This document shows, in pieces, positions 30,199 to 38,512 of a DNA stretch of 64,000 nucleotides; positions within the stretch are counted from its first letter, which is position 1; every line of letters begins with the position of its first letter. A model generated the notes under the pieces. The model was not told the DNA's origin, searched no databases, and saw only the letters and a list, made by a program, of their open reading frames with translations. Source of the DNA: Sediminimonas qiaohouensis DSM 21189 (GTDB lineage Bacteria > Pseudomonadota > Alphaproteobacteria > Rhodobacterales > Rhodobacteraceae); assembly GCF_000423645.1 (NCBI RefSeq), contig NZ_AUIJ01000001.1:1-64000 (forward strand), read 5' to 3'. The position numbers and the translations under genes are program-made.

Positions 30199-31362
30199 TC
30201 AGCGCATCGCGCCCATAAGCTCGCGGCCCACCAGCATGCGGCGGATCTCGCTGGTGCCCGCGCCGATCTCCATCAGCTTGGCATCGCGGAATATCCGCGC
30301 CACCGGCGCATCGGCCAGGAACCCCGCGCCGCCCATCGCCTGCACCGCCTGGTGCGCCACCTTCATCGCCTCTTCCGACGCATAAAGAACGCACGCCGCC
30401 GCGTCGGCCCGCGTGACCTCGCCCCGGTCACAGGACTTGGCAACCTCGTACACATACGCCCGCGCCGAGTTCATTGCCGTGTACATGTCGGCAATCTTGC
30501 CCTGCATAAGCTGGAAATCCCCGATGCTCTGGCCGAACTGCTTGCGCTCGACCATGTAGGGCATCACCTCGTCCAAACAGGCCGCCATGATCCCGGTGCC
30601 GATCCCCGACAGGACAACCCGTTCGTAATCCAGCCCCGACATCAGCACGCGCACGCCCTTGCCTTCCTCGCCCAGCACGTTGTCGAAGGGCACCTCGCAA
30701 TCATCAAAGATCAGCTCGGCAGTATTGCTGCCGCGCATGCCCAGCTTGTCGAAATGCACGCTGGTCGAGAACCCCTTCATGTCCTTCTCGATCAGGAACG
30801 CGGTGATCCCCTTGGCCCCGGCATCCGGGTCGGTCTTGGCATACACCACCAGGGTATCGGCATCGGGGCCGTTGGTGATCCAGTACTTGTTGCCGTTCAA
30901 AACATAGCGATCATTGCGCTTTTCCGCCCTGAGCTTCATGCCCACCACGTCGCTGCCCGCGCCCGGCTCGCTCATCGCCAGCGCGCCCACCTGCGCGCCC
31001 GAAACCAGCCCGGGGAGGTACTTGCGCTTCTGCTCGTCGCTACCGTTCAGCTTGATCTGGTTCACGCACAGGTTGGAATGCGCGCCATAGGATAGCGACA
31101 CGCTGGCGCTGGCGCGGGCGATCTCCTCGACCGCGACGACATGGGCAAGATAAGACATCCCCGCCCCGCCATAGGCCTCGTCCACGGTGATCCCCAGAAG
31201 GCCCAAATCGCCCATCTCGGTCCACAGCGCCTCGGGAAACACGTTCGAGGTGTCGATATCGCCCGCCATCGGTTTGATCCGCTCCTGGGCAAATCGATGC
31301 ACCATGTCGCGCAGAGCGTTCACATCCTCGCCCAGGTCGAACTTCATCGTCGCATTGAACAC
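30199..31362 (-). CDS. liuA: Isovaleryl-CoA dehydrogenase
   Basis: A 387-residue flavoprotein of the acyl-CoA dehydrogenase family. It oxidises isovaleryl-CoA to 3-methylcrotonyl-CoA and passes electrons to ETF. Motifs are [45 protein letters not shown] and the C-terminal [18 protein letters not shown]. The catalytic Glu is expected in the [11 protein letters not shown] segment, the position used by isovaleryl-CoA dehydrogenases. GTG at 31362 ([15 protein letters not shown]) is preferred because GGAGGAG lies 6 nt upstream. A TetR-style palindrome at 31385-31398 is just ahead. Confidence 0.94.
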   Translation of the reverse strand: MFNATMKFDLGEDVNALRDMVHRFAQERIKPMAGDIDTSNVFPEALWTEMGDLGLLGITVDEAYGGAGMSYLAHVVAVEEIARASASVSLSYGAHSNLCVNQIKLNGSDEQKRKYLPGLVSGAQVGALAMSEPGAGSDVVGMKLRAEKRNDRYVLNGNKYWITNGPDADTLVVYAKTDPDAGAKGITAFLIEKDMKGFSTSVHFDKLGMRGSNTAELIFDDCEVPFDNVLGEEGKGVRVLMSGLDYERVVLSGIGTGIMAACLDEVMPYMVERKQFGQSIGDFQLMQGKIADMYTAMNSARAYVYEVAKSCDRGEVTRADAAACVLYASEEAMKVAHQAVQAMGGAGFLADAPVARIFRDAKLMEIGAGTSEIRRMLVGRELMGAMR

Positions 31363-31384
31363 GCGCCTCTCCTCCACAAGTTAT

Positions 31385-31398
31385 TGAACGCTCGTTCA
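31385..31398. promoter_or_regulatory. TetR-type operator TGAACG-CT-CGTTCA
   Basis: A perfect 6-bp inverted repeat with a 2-nt spacer lies 23 nt upstream of the isovaleryl-CoA dehydrogenase start, in an AT-rich setting (TTAT...ATTAAATG). Such TGAACG/CGTTCA palindromes are typical of TetR-family regulators of acyl-CoA metabolism. No regulator gene is adjacent in this window. Confidence 0.6.
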
Positions 31399-31478
31399 TT
31401 AAATGACACCAAAAACCGAGTCGGGTCAAGCTTTGCCTGCGCCCCGTGCCTTCTTCTGGCCAACAATATCCCGGGGGA

Positions 31479-31509
31479 ATCGCCGTCAGGCGATGGGGGC
31501 AGCGCCCCC
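31479..31509. repeat. Pair of adjacent GC hairpins in intergenic debris
   Basis: ATCGCC-GTCA-GGCGAT (31479-31494) is followed immediately by GGGGGC-AGC-GCCCCC (31495-31509). This composite looks like the small palindromic intergenic elements of Rhodobacteraceae, and it lies just upstream of the queC remnant. Confidence 0.45.
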
Positions 31510-31586
31510 TTGCGGGCCGGGGCGCGGATCAGCACAAGCCCCACCACCGGTCGCAGCCTACCCGGTCATCAAAACAAGGGGCCAAC

Positions 31587-31690
31587 ATGAGCACTCTCGT
31601 CATCTGCCCGGGGGGTTTGATTCCGTCTCTCTCGCCCATATCGTCGCCGCCGAACACCGACTTCGCGCGCCGTCGTCATGCGCGTGACAG
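31587..31690 (+). pseudogene. queC: Frameshifted 5' remnant of queC (7-cyano-7-deazaguanine synthase)
   Basis: AAGGGG and an ATG at 31587 begin MSTLVICPGGL. One base then appears to be missing near 31618, and the next frame continues DSVSLAHIVAAEHRLRA. Together they match the conserved N-terminus of QueC, whose PP-loop ATP motif is SGGLDSxxxA; here the first Ser codon reads Pro as well. The match stops after about 28 residues, and I see no trace of the rest of the roughly 230-residue enzyme. QueC makes preQ0 for queuosine. The identification rests on motif recognition over a short stretch. Confidence 0.6.
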
Positions 31691-32108
31691 CGATCCGGAC
31701 CCAATCACCAAGAGACGGGCTCGACAGGCCCCCCGACATGCTGGAAAACCCCTCAAAAGGCCGGGGACACCCCCGCTGTTTGGCTTGAGGCACTCACAAC
31801 CGGACGTCCGCGAGAGGCCACGCGCGGTCCGGAGCCAAGGAACGCTTGACCGCCCGGCCTCGCCCGGCCATTTTTCCATCAAACGGCAGGCCACTTGGCT
31901 GTTGGTATGCTTCATGACGACCGGTTTATTGGATGGGCTTGCCAGCAGCAACTGCGCGGCTTCCCAACCGACATGGTGTGCTATTTCAGAGTGGAATTTT
32001 TCTGGCCGGCGATCTGGATGGCAGGTCTGTTGCCATATTTCGGAAAACTTCTCGTAAAAACATAAAAATCATCACTTTTGCGGGACCAATGACCAGCATC
32101 TGTATCTC
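31691..32108. other. Intergenic stretch without a supported gene
   Basis: About 420 nt with lower GC toward its right side. The best frame is a plus-strand ORF at 31907-32065 (52 codons, MLHDDRFIGWACQQQLRGF at its start) with a hydrophobic, aromatic C-terminus. It has no Shine-Dalgarno sequence and no recognisable family. The stretch may be decayed sequence from the same event that broke queC. Confidence 0.4.
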
Positions 32109-32327
32109 TCAAGCGGGCTGCGTGGCCCGTATTACCCCTTCATTCAGAGCGACCTGCCCAAAGACATTCTCACGATGCCAACGCAGGTTCTCGGGATGCG
32201 GTGCGTTCCGCGGATCAGCGGGCTTGTGAAGCAGGCCATCCGGCGAAAGCAGCCGGTCAATCACCTCGCCCGGCACCTTGTTCCGGGAAACCAGAATCGT
32301 CTCCAGATCCTCGGCGACCGAGATCAC
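32109..32327 (-). CDS. Small hypothetical protein after the aminotransferase gene
   Basis: A 72-codon frame begins with GTG overlapping the stop of the aminotransferase gene by GTGA and ends at 32109. The product starts MISVAEDLETILVSRNKVPG and ends GVIRATQPA. It is soluble, without Cys or membrane segments. AAGGGA lies very close to the GTG, and codon bias is similar to neighbours in the first two thirds. No family is recognised; it could also be a chance frame. Confidence 0.35.
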   Translation of the reverse strand: MISVAEDLETILVSRNKVPGEVIDRLLSPDGLLHKPADPRNAPHPENLRWHRENVFGQVALNEGVIRATQPA

Positions 32328-33520
32328 TCCCTTGCCTGGAACAGGGCGCCCGCCTCCGCACGGATGATTCGGGCCAGGGTCGCGCAATCGTCCAGGCTGA
32401 AGGTCAGCGGCAGGCGCATGTCCAAAAGCCCCGCCAGCACCCGATCGGTGCGCGGCAGGGGCGCGACCGGGGCGTATCGCCAGCTATCGTAGCGACTGGT
32501 GAACCCCACCGGCTCGGGCGCGCCGAACCATTTCAGCTCGACCCCGCGCGCCGCGCAACGCGCCACCAGCGCCTCGATCCGCGCGGCGGGCCAGTCGGGC
32601 GCAAGGAACTGGATCGACGATCCCACATGGCTTTCTTCCGGGGGTCGCTCGATCACCTGCAGGCCCGGCGTGCCGCGCAAGCCCTCCTCGACCACCGCGT
32701 AGCGCGCGGTCCAGGCGGCGCATTGCGCCTCCAGCCGGGCCAGTTGCGGCCGCAGGATCGCCGCGCGCAGGTTATCCATCCGTCCCGAGATGTTGGGCGT
32801 GTCGTATTTCACCCGCTCGAACACCTCCGGCCCCGGCGCCGCAAGGTGCCGCTCATACAGCATGTAAGACCCCGACAGCACCACCGCACGCGCCATCGCC
32901 TCGGCGTCGCGGGTGATCAGGAACCCGCCCTCGCCCGAGTTCATGTGCTTGTAGGTCTGTGTTGAGAAGCACCCGATATGCCCGTGCGTGCCCGACCATT
33001 GCCCGCGCCATTTCGCGCCCATCGTGTGCGCGCAATCCTCAACCACCGTGATGCCCGCGCCCTCGCAGATCTCCATCAGGCGGTCCATGTCGCAGATATG
33101 CCCGCGCATGTGGCTCAGCAGCAGCACCCGCGCCTGATCCGCCTTCGCCGCCAGGTCGTCCAGGTCCAGCGTCAGCGCCTCCGTGACCTCGACATGCACC
33201 GGCACCGCGCCGAGGCTGGCAATGGCCCCGGGCACCGGCGCCAACGTGAACGCGTTGCTCAACACCTTGTCGCCCGGTTTCACCCCCACCGCGCGCAGGG
33301 CCGTAGCCATGGCATAGCCCCCCGACGCCACCGCCAGCGCATAGGGCACCCCCATGCGCGCGGCAAATTCCTGCTCCAGCAAGGCCACCTCGCTTACCTC
33401 ACCGCCGGCGGTGTTATAGCGGTGCAGCCGCCCCGACCGCATGACCGCCAACGCCGCCTCGATCCCCTCTTCGGGAATCGGCTCTTGCTGGGTGAAACTG
33501 CCCTTGAATACCTCTGTCAT
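32324..33520 (-). CDS. DegT/DnrJ/EryC1-family PLP-dependent aminotransferase
   Basis: A 398-residue type-I-fold enzyme from the chosen ATG at 33520 (MTEVFKGSFTQQEPIPEEGI). The cofactor region includes VVEDCAHTMGAKW and the PLP lysine in CFSTQTYKHMNSGEGGF. Homologues aminate sugar nucleotides or cyclitols, or act as PLP sensors. The His-Met following the Lys and the absence of sugar-biosynthesis genes nearby leave the substrate open. No strong ribosome site is seen; starts at 33571 (MHLYDID) or a TTG at 33616 overlapping the phosphatase stop are alternatives. Confidence 0.82.
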   Translation of the reverse strand: MTEVFKGSFTQQEPIPEEGIEAALAVMRSGRLHRYNTAGGEVSEVALLEQEFAARMGVPYALAVASGGYAMATALRAVGVKPGDKVLSNAFTLAPVPGAIASLGAVPVHVEVTEALTLDLDDLAAKADQARVLLLSHMRGHICDMDRLMEICEGAGITVVEDCAHTMGAKWRGQWSGTHGHIGCFSTQTYKHMNSGEGGFLITRDAEAMARAVVLSGSYMLYERHLAAPGPEVFERVKYDTPNISGRMDNLRAAILRPQLARLEAQCAAWTARYAVVEEGLRGTPGLQVIERPPEESHVGSSIQFLAPDWPAARIEALVARCAARGVELKWFGAPEPVGFTSRYDSWRYAPVAPLPRTDRVLAGLLDMRLPLTFSLDDCATLARIIRAEAGALFQARE

Positions 33521-33608
33521 GCGCCATTTGTGCGGCGGCGCGGCGCTGGCGTCAATGTCGTACAAGTGCATTCGCGATGCCGCAAACGTCCGGGGCAACC
33601 CGGCTTGC

Positions 33609-34274
33609 TCAGCCAATCAGTCGCCGCACCTCGCCGGGCAATTCCGCGTAGTCGCCGATCACCCCTTCGGGCTGCAGGTCGGCCACCGCCGCGCCGCCCG
33701 GCCCGAACGTGACCAGCACACAAGGCACCCCCGCCGCGCGGGCGGTGCTGCGGTCGGTCACCGTGTCCCCCACCAGCAGCGTCCGCGCCGGATCGCCGCC
33801 CGCGCGCCGCGCCGCCTCGCGCAGGGGCTCTGGGTCGGGCTTGCGCACCGGCAACGTGTCCGCCCCGATCATCGACGCAAACGCCCCGCGCACACCCAGC
33901 CGCTCCAGCAATGCCTCGGCCAGCGCGGCGGGCTTGTTGGTGCAAATCCCCACGCCGTACCCATCAGCGCGCAGCGCCTCGACCGCGTCCATCGCACCGG
34001 GGTATAGCACCGTATGCGTGTCGATATCGCGCGCATAGGCCCTCAGAAGGACCGGGTAATACGCCTCGATCGCGGCTGCGGCATTGGGATGCGCCAGCCG
34101 CTCCAACCCCAGCGCCAGCATCGCGCGCCCGCCCCGGAACGCCACCGCCGCATCGCCCGCCGCATCCAGAAGATCCCCCGCCCCCAGATCGCGAAAGCAC
34201 GCATTCGCCGCCGCGATCAAATCGCGGCTGGTATCGGCCAGCGTGCCATCCAGGTCGAAAATCACCGTGCGCAT
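33609..34274 (-). CDS. gph: HAD-family phosphoglycolate phosphatase
   Basis: A 221-residue HAD hydrolase. Motif I is FDLDGTLADT (nucleophile D7, acid D9), motif II GICTNKPAALAEALLERLG, motif III KPDPEPLREA and motif IV LLVGDTVTDRSTARAAG. The helical cap inserted after motif I fits the phosphoglycolate phosphatase group, which recycles 2-phosphoglycolate from DNA repair or oxygenase activity. Other small phosphoesters are possible. Confidence 0.85.
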   Translation of the reverse strand: MRTVIFDLDGTLADTSRDLIAAANACFRDLGAGDLLDAAGDAAVAFRGGRAMLALGLERLAHPNAAAAIEAYYPVLLRAYARDIDTHTVLYPGAMDAVEALRADGYGVGICTNKPAALAEALLERLGVRGAFASMIGADTLPVRKPDPEPLREAARRAGGDPARTLLVGDTVTDRSTARAAGVPCVLVTFGPGGAAVADLQPEGVIGDYAELPGEVRRLIG

Positions 34275-34287
34275 ACCGCCCGCCCTG

Positions 34288-34761
34288 CTATAGCTTGGAC
34301 GAGATCACGCCGGTGGCAAAGCCGCCCATGCGCAATTCACCGAACAGGCGCTGATACTCGATCTTGGGACAGCGGTTCATCACCACGTCCACACCGCGCG
34401 CGCGGGCGCGCTCGGCCGCCTCGGGATTGCTGACCCCGATCTGCATCCAGATCGTTTTCAGGTCCGTAAACCGTTCCAGTGCCTCGTCAACGATCGGTGG
34501 CACATGCTCGGACCGGCGGAAAATGTCCACCATGTCCACGCTGCCCTCGATTTCGTCCAAACCGGCATGCACCCGCTGCCCGAACAGGCGCTCGCCTGCG
34601 TGAACGGGGTTGACCGGTACCACCTCGAACCCCTTCAGGCCCAGGTAGCGCGCCACGTAGTAGCTGGGCCGCACCGGGTTCATCGACACGCCAACCACCG
34701 CGATCCGCTTGGTGCGGCGCAGAATCGTCTTGAGAAATTCGTCGCTATAGGTCTCGTTCAT
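34288..34761 (-). CDS. CoA-binding (YccU-like) domain protein
   Basis: A 157-residue Rossmann-fold protein of the CoA-binding family. The VAVVGVSxNPxRPSYYVARYL-type motif (IAVVGVSMNPVRPSYYVARYL begins at residue 20) and VPVNPVHAGERLFGQRVHAGL are typical, as is WMQIGVSNPEAAERARARGVDVVMNRCPKIEY. The same fold forms the N-domain of succinyl-CoA synthetase alpha. Stand-alone versions have no settled function. It is separated from gph by 13 nt and so is probably co-transcribed. Confidence 0.88.
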   Translation of the reverse strand: MNETYSDEFLKTILRRTKRIAVVGVSMNPVRPSYYVARYLGLKGFEVVPVNPVHAGERLFGQRVHAGLDEIEGSVDMVDIFRRSEHVPPIVDEALERFTDLKTIWMQIGVSNPEAAERARARGVDVVMNRCPKIEYQRLFGELRMGGFATGVISSKL

Positions 34762-34843
34762 GCGCCCCTTCTACCCCGCCTTGAAACCGGGTGAAAGCAT
34801 CCGATCGCCCGCCGCCCCCATCAAGGGCGTGCACGACAAAAAA

Positions 34844-34865
34844 GCGCCCGGGTGAACCCGGGCGC
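34844..34865 (-). terminator. Intrinsic terminator (minus strand)
   Basis: GCGCCCGGGT and ACCCGGGCGC are separated by 2 nt. On the minus strand the stem is followed by TTTTTT. It lies about 140 nt after the rlmB stop and probably ends that transcript. The sequence between holds no gene. Confidence 0.8.
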
Positions 34866-35005
34866 CAGTCACGGAACGAGGGACAGTGAAATGAAACGCG
34901 AGAGTTCCGTTTTCGCGCTTCTGACAATGATATAGGCACGCCCAATCCAAAAAAAAGGGCCACTCATAAAGGTGTGATCACGTCATGCGCCGCGCCTTAT
35001 CGGCC

Positions 35006-35788
35006 CTAAACGCCCCGCGCGGCATAGAGCGCGACCGCCGCCGCGTTCGACACGTTGAGCGAGCCAAAGCCCCCCACCGCGCCGATCCTGACCAGCTCGT
35101 CGCAGGTCTCGCGCGTTTTCGCCCGCAATCCCGGCCCCTCGGCCCCCAGCACCAGCGCAACGGGGCGCGCGCCGAATTCCGCAACCGCTTGGGATATCTC
35201 GCGCTTTGCCTCGCCGTCCAGCCCCAGCAGGATATAGCCCATCGCGCGCAATTCCTCCATGGCCGAGGACAGGTTGCGCACCCGCAAGTAGGGCTGCCGC
35301 TCCAACGCGCCGCTGGCCGTCTTGGCCAATGCGCCGGTCTCGGGCGCGCTGTGGTGGCGCGGCGCGATCACCGCCCGTGCCCCGAACACCTCGGCCGAGC
35401 GCAGGATCGCGCCCACGTTATGCGGGTCGCTCACCCGGTCCAGCAGCACCACCCGCGCAGCACCCGGCGCGTCGCCGCCCGCGCACCGCTCGGGCAGGCT
35501 GCCCCACTCCAGCGCCCGCACCTCCAGAACCGCGCCCTGGTGCACCGATTGCGGATCGATCGGCGGCGCGAACTTGCGCGGGTCCACGATCTCGGGCTCG
35601 ATGCCGCTTGCGTCGATGGCTTCGCGCAGCTTGTCGGCGGCGTTTCGGGTGACCAGCAGGCGCAGCTTCTCGCGCGCCGGATTGGTCAGCGCATCGCGCA
35701 CCGCGTGCAGTCCGAACAGCCACACCGTCTCCGATGCCGCCGCGCGGCGCGCGCGCTCCTTCTCGATGGCCCACTTGGGCTTTTTCAT
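35006..35788 (-). CDS. rlmB: TrmH-family 23S rRNA (guanosine-2'-O-)-methyltransferase RlmB
   Basis: A 260-residue SPOUT enzyme from ATG 35788 (MKKPKWAIEKERARR). The N-terminal substrate-binding domain contains WLFGLHAVRDAL. The C-terminal trefoil-knot domain carries VLLDRVSDPHNVGAILRSAEVFG, LVLGAEGPGLR and SLNVSNAAAVALY, the three SpoU motifs with the catalytic Arg/Asn and SAM-binding loop. It methylates a ribose in 23S rRNA or possibly a tRNA. It is divergent from tRNA-Tyr. Confidence 0.9.
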   Translation of the reverse strand: MKKPKWAIEKERARRAAASETVWLFGLHAVRDALTNPAREKLRLLVTRNAADKLREAIDASGIEPEIVDPRKFAPPIDPQSVHQGAVLEVRALEWGSLPERCAGGDAPGAARVVLLDRVSDPHNVGAILRSAEVFGARAVIAPRHHSAPETGALAKTASGALERQPYLRVRNLSSAMEELRAMGYILLGLDGEAKREISQAVAEFGARPVALVLGAEGPGLRAKTRETCDELVRIGAVGGFGSLNVSNAAAVALYAARGV

Positions 35789-35920
35789 GGCGTCTGCCCC
35801 CGGTTTGGCTTGCACCTTCCCTCATGCGCCGGGTGTCGGGCGGCTGCAAGGATTTTCCTGTTGACGCCCTTTGGTCTCGCTTGTAATCACCCTGCACATT
35901 CCGCGGCTTGCTGCGAATGT

Positions 35921-36004
35921 GGGCGACGCGCTGCAAGGTGCGGCAGCGGACTGTAAATCCGCCGGGGAGACCCATGCCAGGTTCGATTCCTGGGTCGCCC
36001 ACCA
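35921..36004 (+). tRNA. tRNA-Tyr (anticodon GTA)
   Basis: Acceptor GGGCGAC pairs with GTCGCCC, discriminator A, encoded CCA at 36002-36004. The anticodon stem is GCGGA/TCCGC with loop CTGTAAA (GTA, Tyr). The 14-nt class II variable arm (GGG-AGA-CCC inside) is expected for bacterial tRNA-Tyr, and the T arm CCAGG-TTCGATT-CCTGG is standard. The D arm folds as GCTG/CGGC around CAAGGTG. Position 8 appears to be G rather than the near-universal T. Confidence 0.85.
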
Positions 36005-36314
36005 CCCCCAAAACCAATGAACTGGGCTGCAATAGCCCCCGGCAGAGCGCACGGGCAGGAACGTGCGCGTCACGGTCTCGTCGCACACTACCCACGCAAC
36101 GCATGACGATCCCGCCTCGCGCGGCCAAGGGTCCGCTAAGTGAACTCGTATCTGGATGTGCTGTGGCCGCTCACGGCCTCTCAAAGCGCCGCCCGTCCGG
36201 GTCGGCGACAAGCCGCGCGGGGTCGCGCTGCCCCGCGGCGAATGGGGTGCGCGCCAATGCCCTCGGCAGGATCACCCGAAGAGATGGCAGGCGCACACCA
36301 GAAAGCGCAACCGC
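36005..36314. other. Intergenic region after tRNA-Tyr
   Basis: About 310 nt with no supported gene, terminator or repeat. Frames here are shadow frames with Arg/Ala/Gly-biased composition. No duplicated tRNA 3' end was seen, so there is no sign of an integrated element at the tRNA in this stretch. Confidence 0.5.
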
Positions 36315-36902
36315 TTAGAACCGGAAGGAATAGCGCACCGTCGCGGTGGTGCCGGTCAACTCCCCTGTTCCGTCGAAGTCGTCGAAATCATGATAGAGGA
36401 CTTCACCGCTCACGATGCCGCTTTCGCCCACCAGGCGGCTGACGCCGGCGCCGATAAACTGGCCATGCGGGGAGTAGCTATTCAGGAATTTGTCCACCTC
36501 GGCCTTTGCGACACCGCCAGTGCCGTAAAACAGCGTCTCACCGGAGGCAAAGCCGCCACGCAGCTTCAGCCGGGCAATGGAGTCGACCGTGTACGGGCCA
36601 TCCTGCGAGGACAATTCCACGTCAGTGAAATCGTAATCGACCTCACCGCCGAGCACGAAGCCGCCGTCGAACTGATGCATGTAGCCGACATGCACACCAC
36701 CGAGGAGGCCACTTCCTTCAAAAATGTCCTGCTCGAAATTGCCAAAACCCACTTGCCCACCGGCATAGGCTCCGGTCCAGACCGGGGCGGGCGCCACAGG
36801 CTCCATCACAACCGGGTCGGGCTCAGGTTCTTTGATGCCTCCCGCCAAAACGGAACTCGCGGTGAGGCTGGCGGAAATCGCCAGAAGCATGCATTTTTTC
36901 AT
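36315..36902 (-). CDS. Outer-membrane beta-barrel protein (Omp25/RopB-like)
   Basis: A 195-residue protein starting MKKCMLLAISASLTASSVLAG (signal peptide). A short Pro/Glu-rich linker (KEPEPDPVVMEPVAPAPVW) follows, then an eight-strand barrel with the WTGAYAGGQVGFG motif and repeated xGGxVGY strands, ending in YSFRF with a C-terminal Phe. This is the pattern of small alphaproteobacterial surface barrels. GGAGG lies 5 nt before the ATG. It is divergent from the VWA cassette, with a 278-nt AT-rich spacer holding several TTAAC motifs. Confidence 0.85.
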   Translation of the reverse strand: MKKCMLLAISASLTASSVLAGGIKEPEPDPVVMEPVAPAPVWTGAYAGGQVGFGNFEQDIFEGSGLLGGVHVGYMHQFDGGFVLGGEVDYDFTDVELSSQDGPYTVDSIARLKLRGGFASGETLFYGTGGVAKAEVDKFLNSYSPHGQFIGAGVSRLVGESGIVSGEVLYHDFDDFDGTGELTGTTATVRYSFRF

Positions 36903-36985
36903 TTGCGCCTCCAAAGTAAAGTTAACCAAACTCCCCCACGGCTAGCAGCGGGTTTTTGCTCAATCAACCCGGGGAAACAGGATTT

Positions 36986-37001
36986 GTTAACCTTGATTAA
37001 C
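36986..37001. promoter_or_regulatory. GTTAA-N6-TTAAC inverted repeat, possible CtrA-like site
   Basis: Located between the barrel-protein gene and the VWA cassette, about 85 nt upstream of the barrel start, with a further GTTAACC at 36921-36927. The CtrA consensus is TTAA-N7-TTAAC; the spacer here is 6, so the match is imperfect. The 36903-37180 gap is otherwise without features, apart from an AGGAG before the TTG at 37181. Confidence 0.3.
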
Positions 37002-37180
37002 GCCCCGGAGCGCGCCCGATAACACAGGGGTTGATCGAAAAGATGTGATCGGGCAGCGTCATTTACACCGTCCAAGCGAGGAGTATGCCAGGCAACAAAC
37101 CGGTGCGCGAATTTCCAGACCAAAGGCACCATCACCAAGAAACACGCTGGCATGCTCCCGAAACCGACAGGAGCTGCGCC

Positions 37181-38512
37181 TTGAAGAAAAGTGATTTCCT
37201 CGCCCTCACGCTGTCGGCCGCGCTATTGCCCGGCACGGCTTTGCCGCAGGATGATGCGGCGGCGCGAACCATGCTGATCCTCGACGGATCGGGGAGCATG
37301 TGGGGCCAGATCGACGGCACGCCGAAAATCGAAATCGCGCGCGGGGCGGTTGACAGGATGCTCGCCGGTTGGCCTCCCGACCACCAGATCGGCCTGATGT
37401 CATACGGCCACCGCCGCGAGGGCGATTGCAGCGACATCCAGACCCTCCGCGCGCCCGCGCCATTGGACCGCGCCGGGCTGCAGCAGGCGATGGCCGGGAT
37501 CTCGCCCAAAGGCAAAACCCCGATCGGCGCCTCGGTCGAGGCGGCAAGCAAGGAACTGGCCTCGGTGGACGCGCCCGGCTCGATCATCGTAGTGACGGAC
37601 GGGTTGGAAACCTGCGGCGCCGACCTGTGCGCCCTTGGCGAGCGCCTGGCACAGCGCGGCACGCCCCTGACCGCGCATGTCATCGGCTTCGATGTGGAGG
37701 ACACAGGCGGCCAACTGGCCTGCCTGTCAGAGGCAACCGGCGGCCAATACATGAGCGCAGCCAACGCCGAGAGCCTGATCGACGCCCTGCAAACCGTCAG
37801 CCAACCCGAGCCAGAGCCTGAGCCAGAGCCGCAAGGCCCGCTGCACGAGGACACCTTTGATCGCACCGAGCTGGGCCGCGCGTGGAAGGTCGAAAACGCC
37901 GATCCCTCCGGCTTCATCCTCGAAGATGGCGCACTGATGGCGATGACGGTCAAACCCGGCTACATGGGCAAATCCGGGGATCAGCCAAATATCTTCCGCT
38001 GGCGCGCCGCCGAATTGCCTCAGGGCGATTGGGAAATCGCGGCGGATTTCACCGCCCGCATGGGCGAGGTCCAAACCCTTGGTGGCCGCCGCGCCATTGT
38101 TCAGGTCGCGCGTTACGCCGATCCCGACAACTTCATCGCCGCCGAGATCTACCGCCAGGGCAATTCAAACGACGACATGTGGCTCAAGCTGCTGGCGGTA
38201 TCGGGCGGCACCACCAGCCAAGCCACGCTTGAGATCGCAGGCGATGTACGCGGCTACGACCTTGGCCAGATCCTGCGCGATTTCGAGGAAAAGGGCGCAA
38301 CGCTCAGCCTCGTGAAATCGGGCCGCGATTACACCGCCCGGCTGACCCTCAATGGCTGGACCATGCAAGATGGCGGCCCCGAGGTTCTGGAAACCGATGC
38401 CGTCACCGTGCTGCGAAGCAAGGGCGCGCCAGCCCTCTTCGCCGGCACGATGGGGTCGGAACAGACCCTCGCGTGGTTCGACCGGGTCCAGGTCAAGGCA
38501 GGTGCGCAATGA
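37181..38512 (+). CDS. Secreted von Willebrand factor A domain protein
   Basis: A 443-residue protein. A TTG start is proposed because AGGAG lies 7 nt upstream and it gives a clean signal peptide (KKSDFLALTLSAALLPGTALP). The VWA domain (about 29-205) has an intact MIDAS: DGSGS at 35-39, the KTPIG threonine and VTDGLETCG. A run of Pro-Glu dipeptides (about 212-222) links to a C-terminal beta-sandwich that starts EDTFDRTELGRAWKVENAD and resembles LamG/DUF1080-type carbohydrate or protein binding domains. It is the first gene of a secreted cassette, and its stop overlaps the next start by ATGA. Confidence 0.85.
   Translation: MKKSDFLALTLSAALLPGTALPQDDAAARTMLILDGSGSMWGQIDGTPKIEIARGAVDRMLAGWPPDHQIGLMSYGHRREGDCSDIQTLRAPAPLDRAGLQQAMAGISPKGKTPIGASVEAASKELASVDAPGSIIVVTDGLETCGADLCALGERLAQRGTPLTAHVIGFDVEDTGGQLACLSEATGGQYMSAANAESLIDALQTVSQPEPEPEPEPQGPLHEDTFDRTELGRAWKVENADPSGFILEDGALMAMTVKPGYMGKSGDQPNIFRWRAAELPQGDWEIAADFTARMGEVQTLGGRRAIVQVARYADPDNFIAAEIYRQGNSNDDMWLKLLAVSGGTTSQATLEIAGDVRGYDLGQILRDFEEKGATLSLVKSGRDYTARLTLNGWTMQDGGPEVLETDAVTVLRSKGAPALFAGTMGSEQTLAWFDRVQVKAGAQ

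Noticed and set aside
31907-32065. 52-codon plus-strand frame with hydrophobic C-terminus
   Set aside because: No ribosome site, no family, and it lies in a decayed region.
35822-36211. Minus-strand frame across tRNA-Tyr
   Set aside because: It is an antisense translation of the tRNA gene and flanks, with no start signal or family.
36005-36314. Possible integration site downstream of tRNA-Tyr
   Set aside because: No integrase gene and no duplicated tRNA 3' end were seen in the following sequence.
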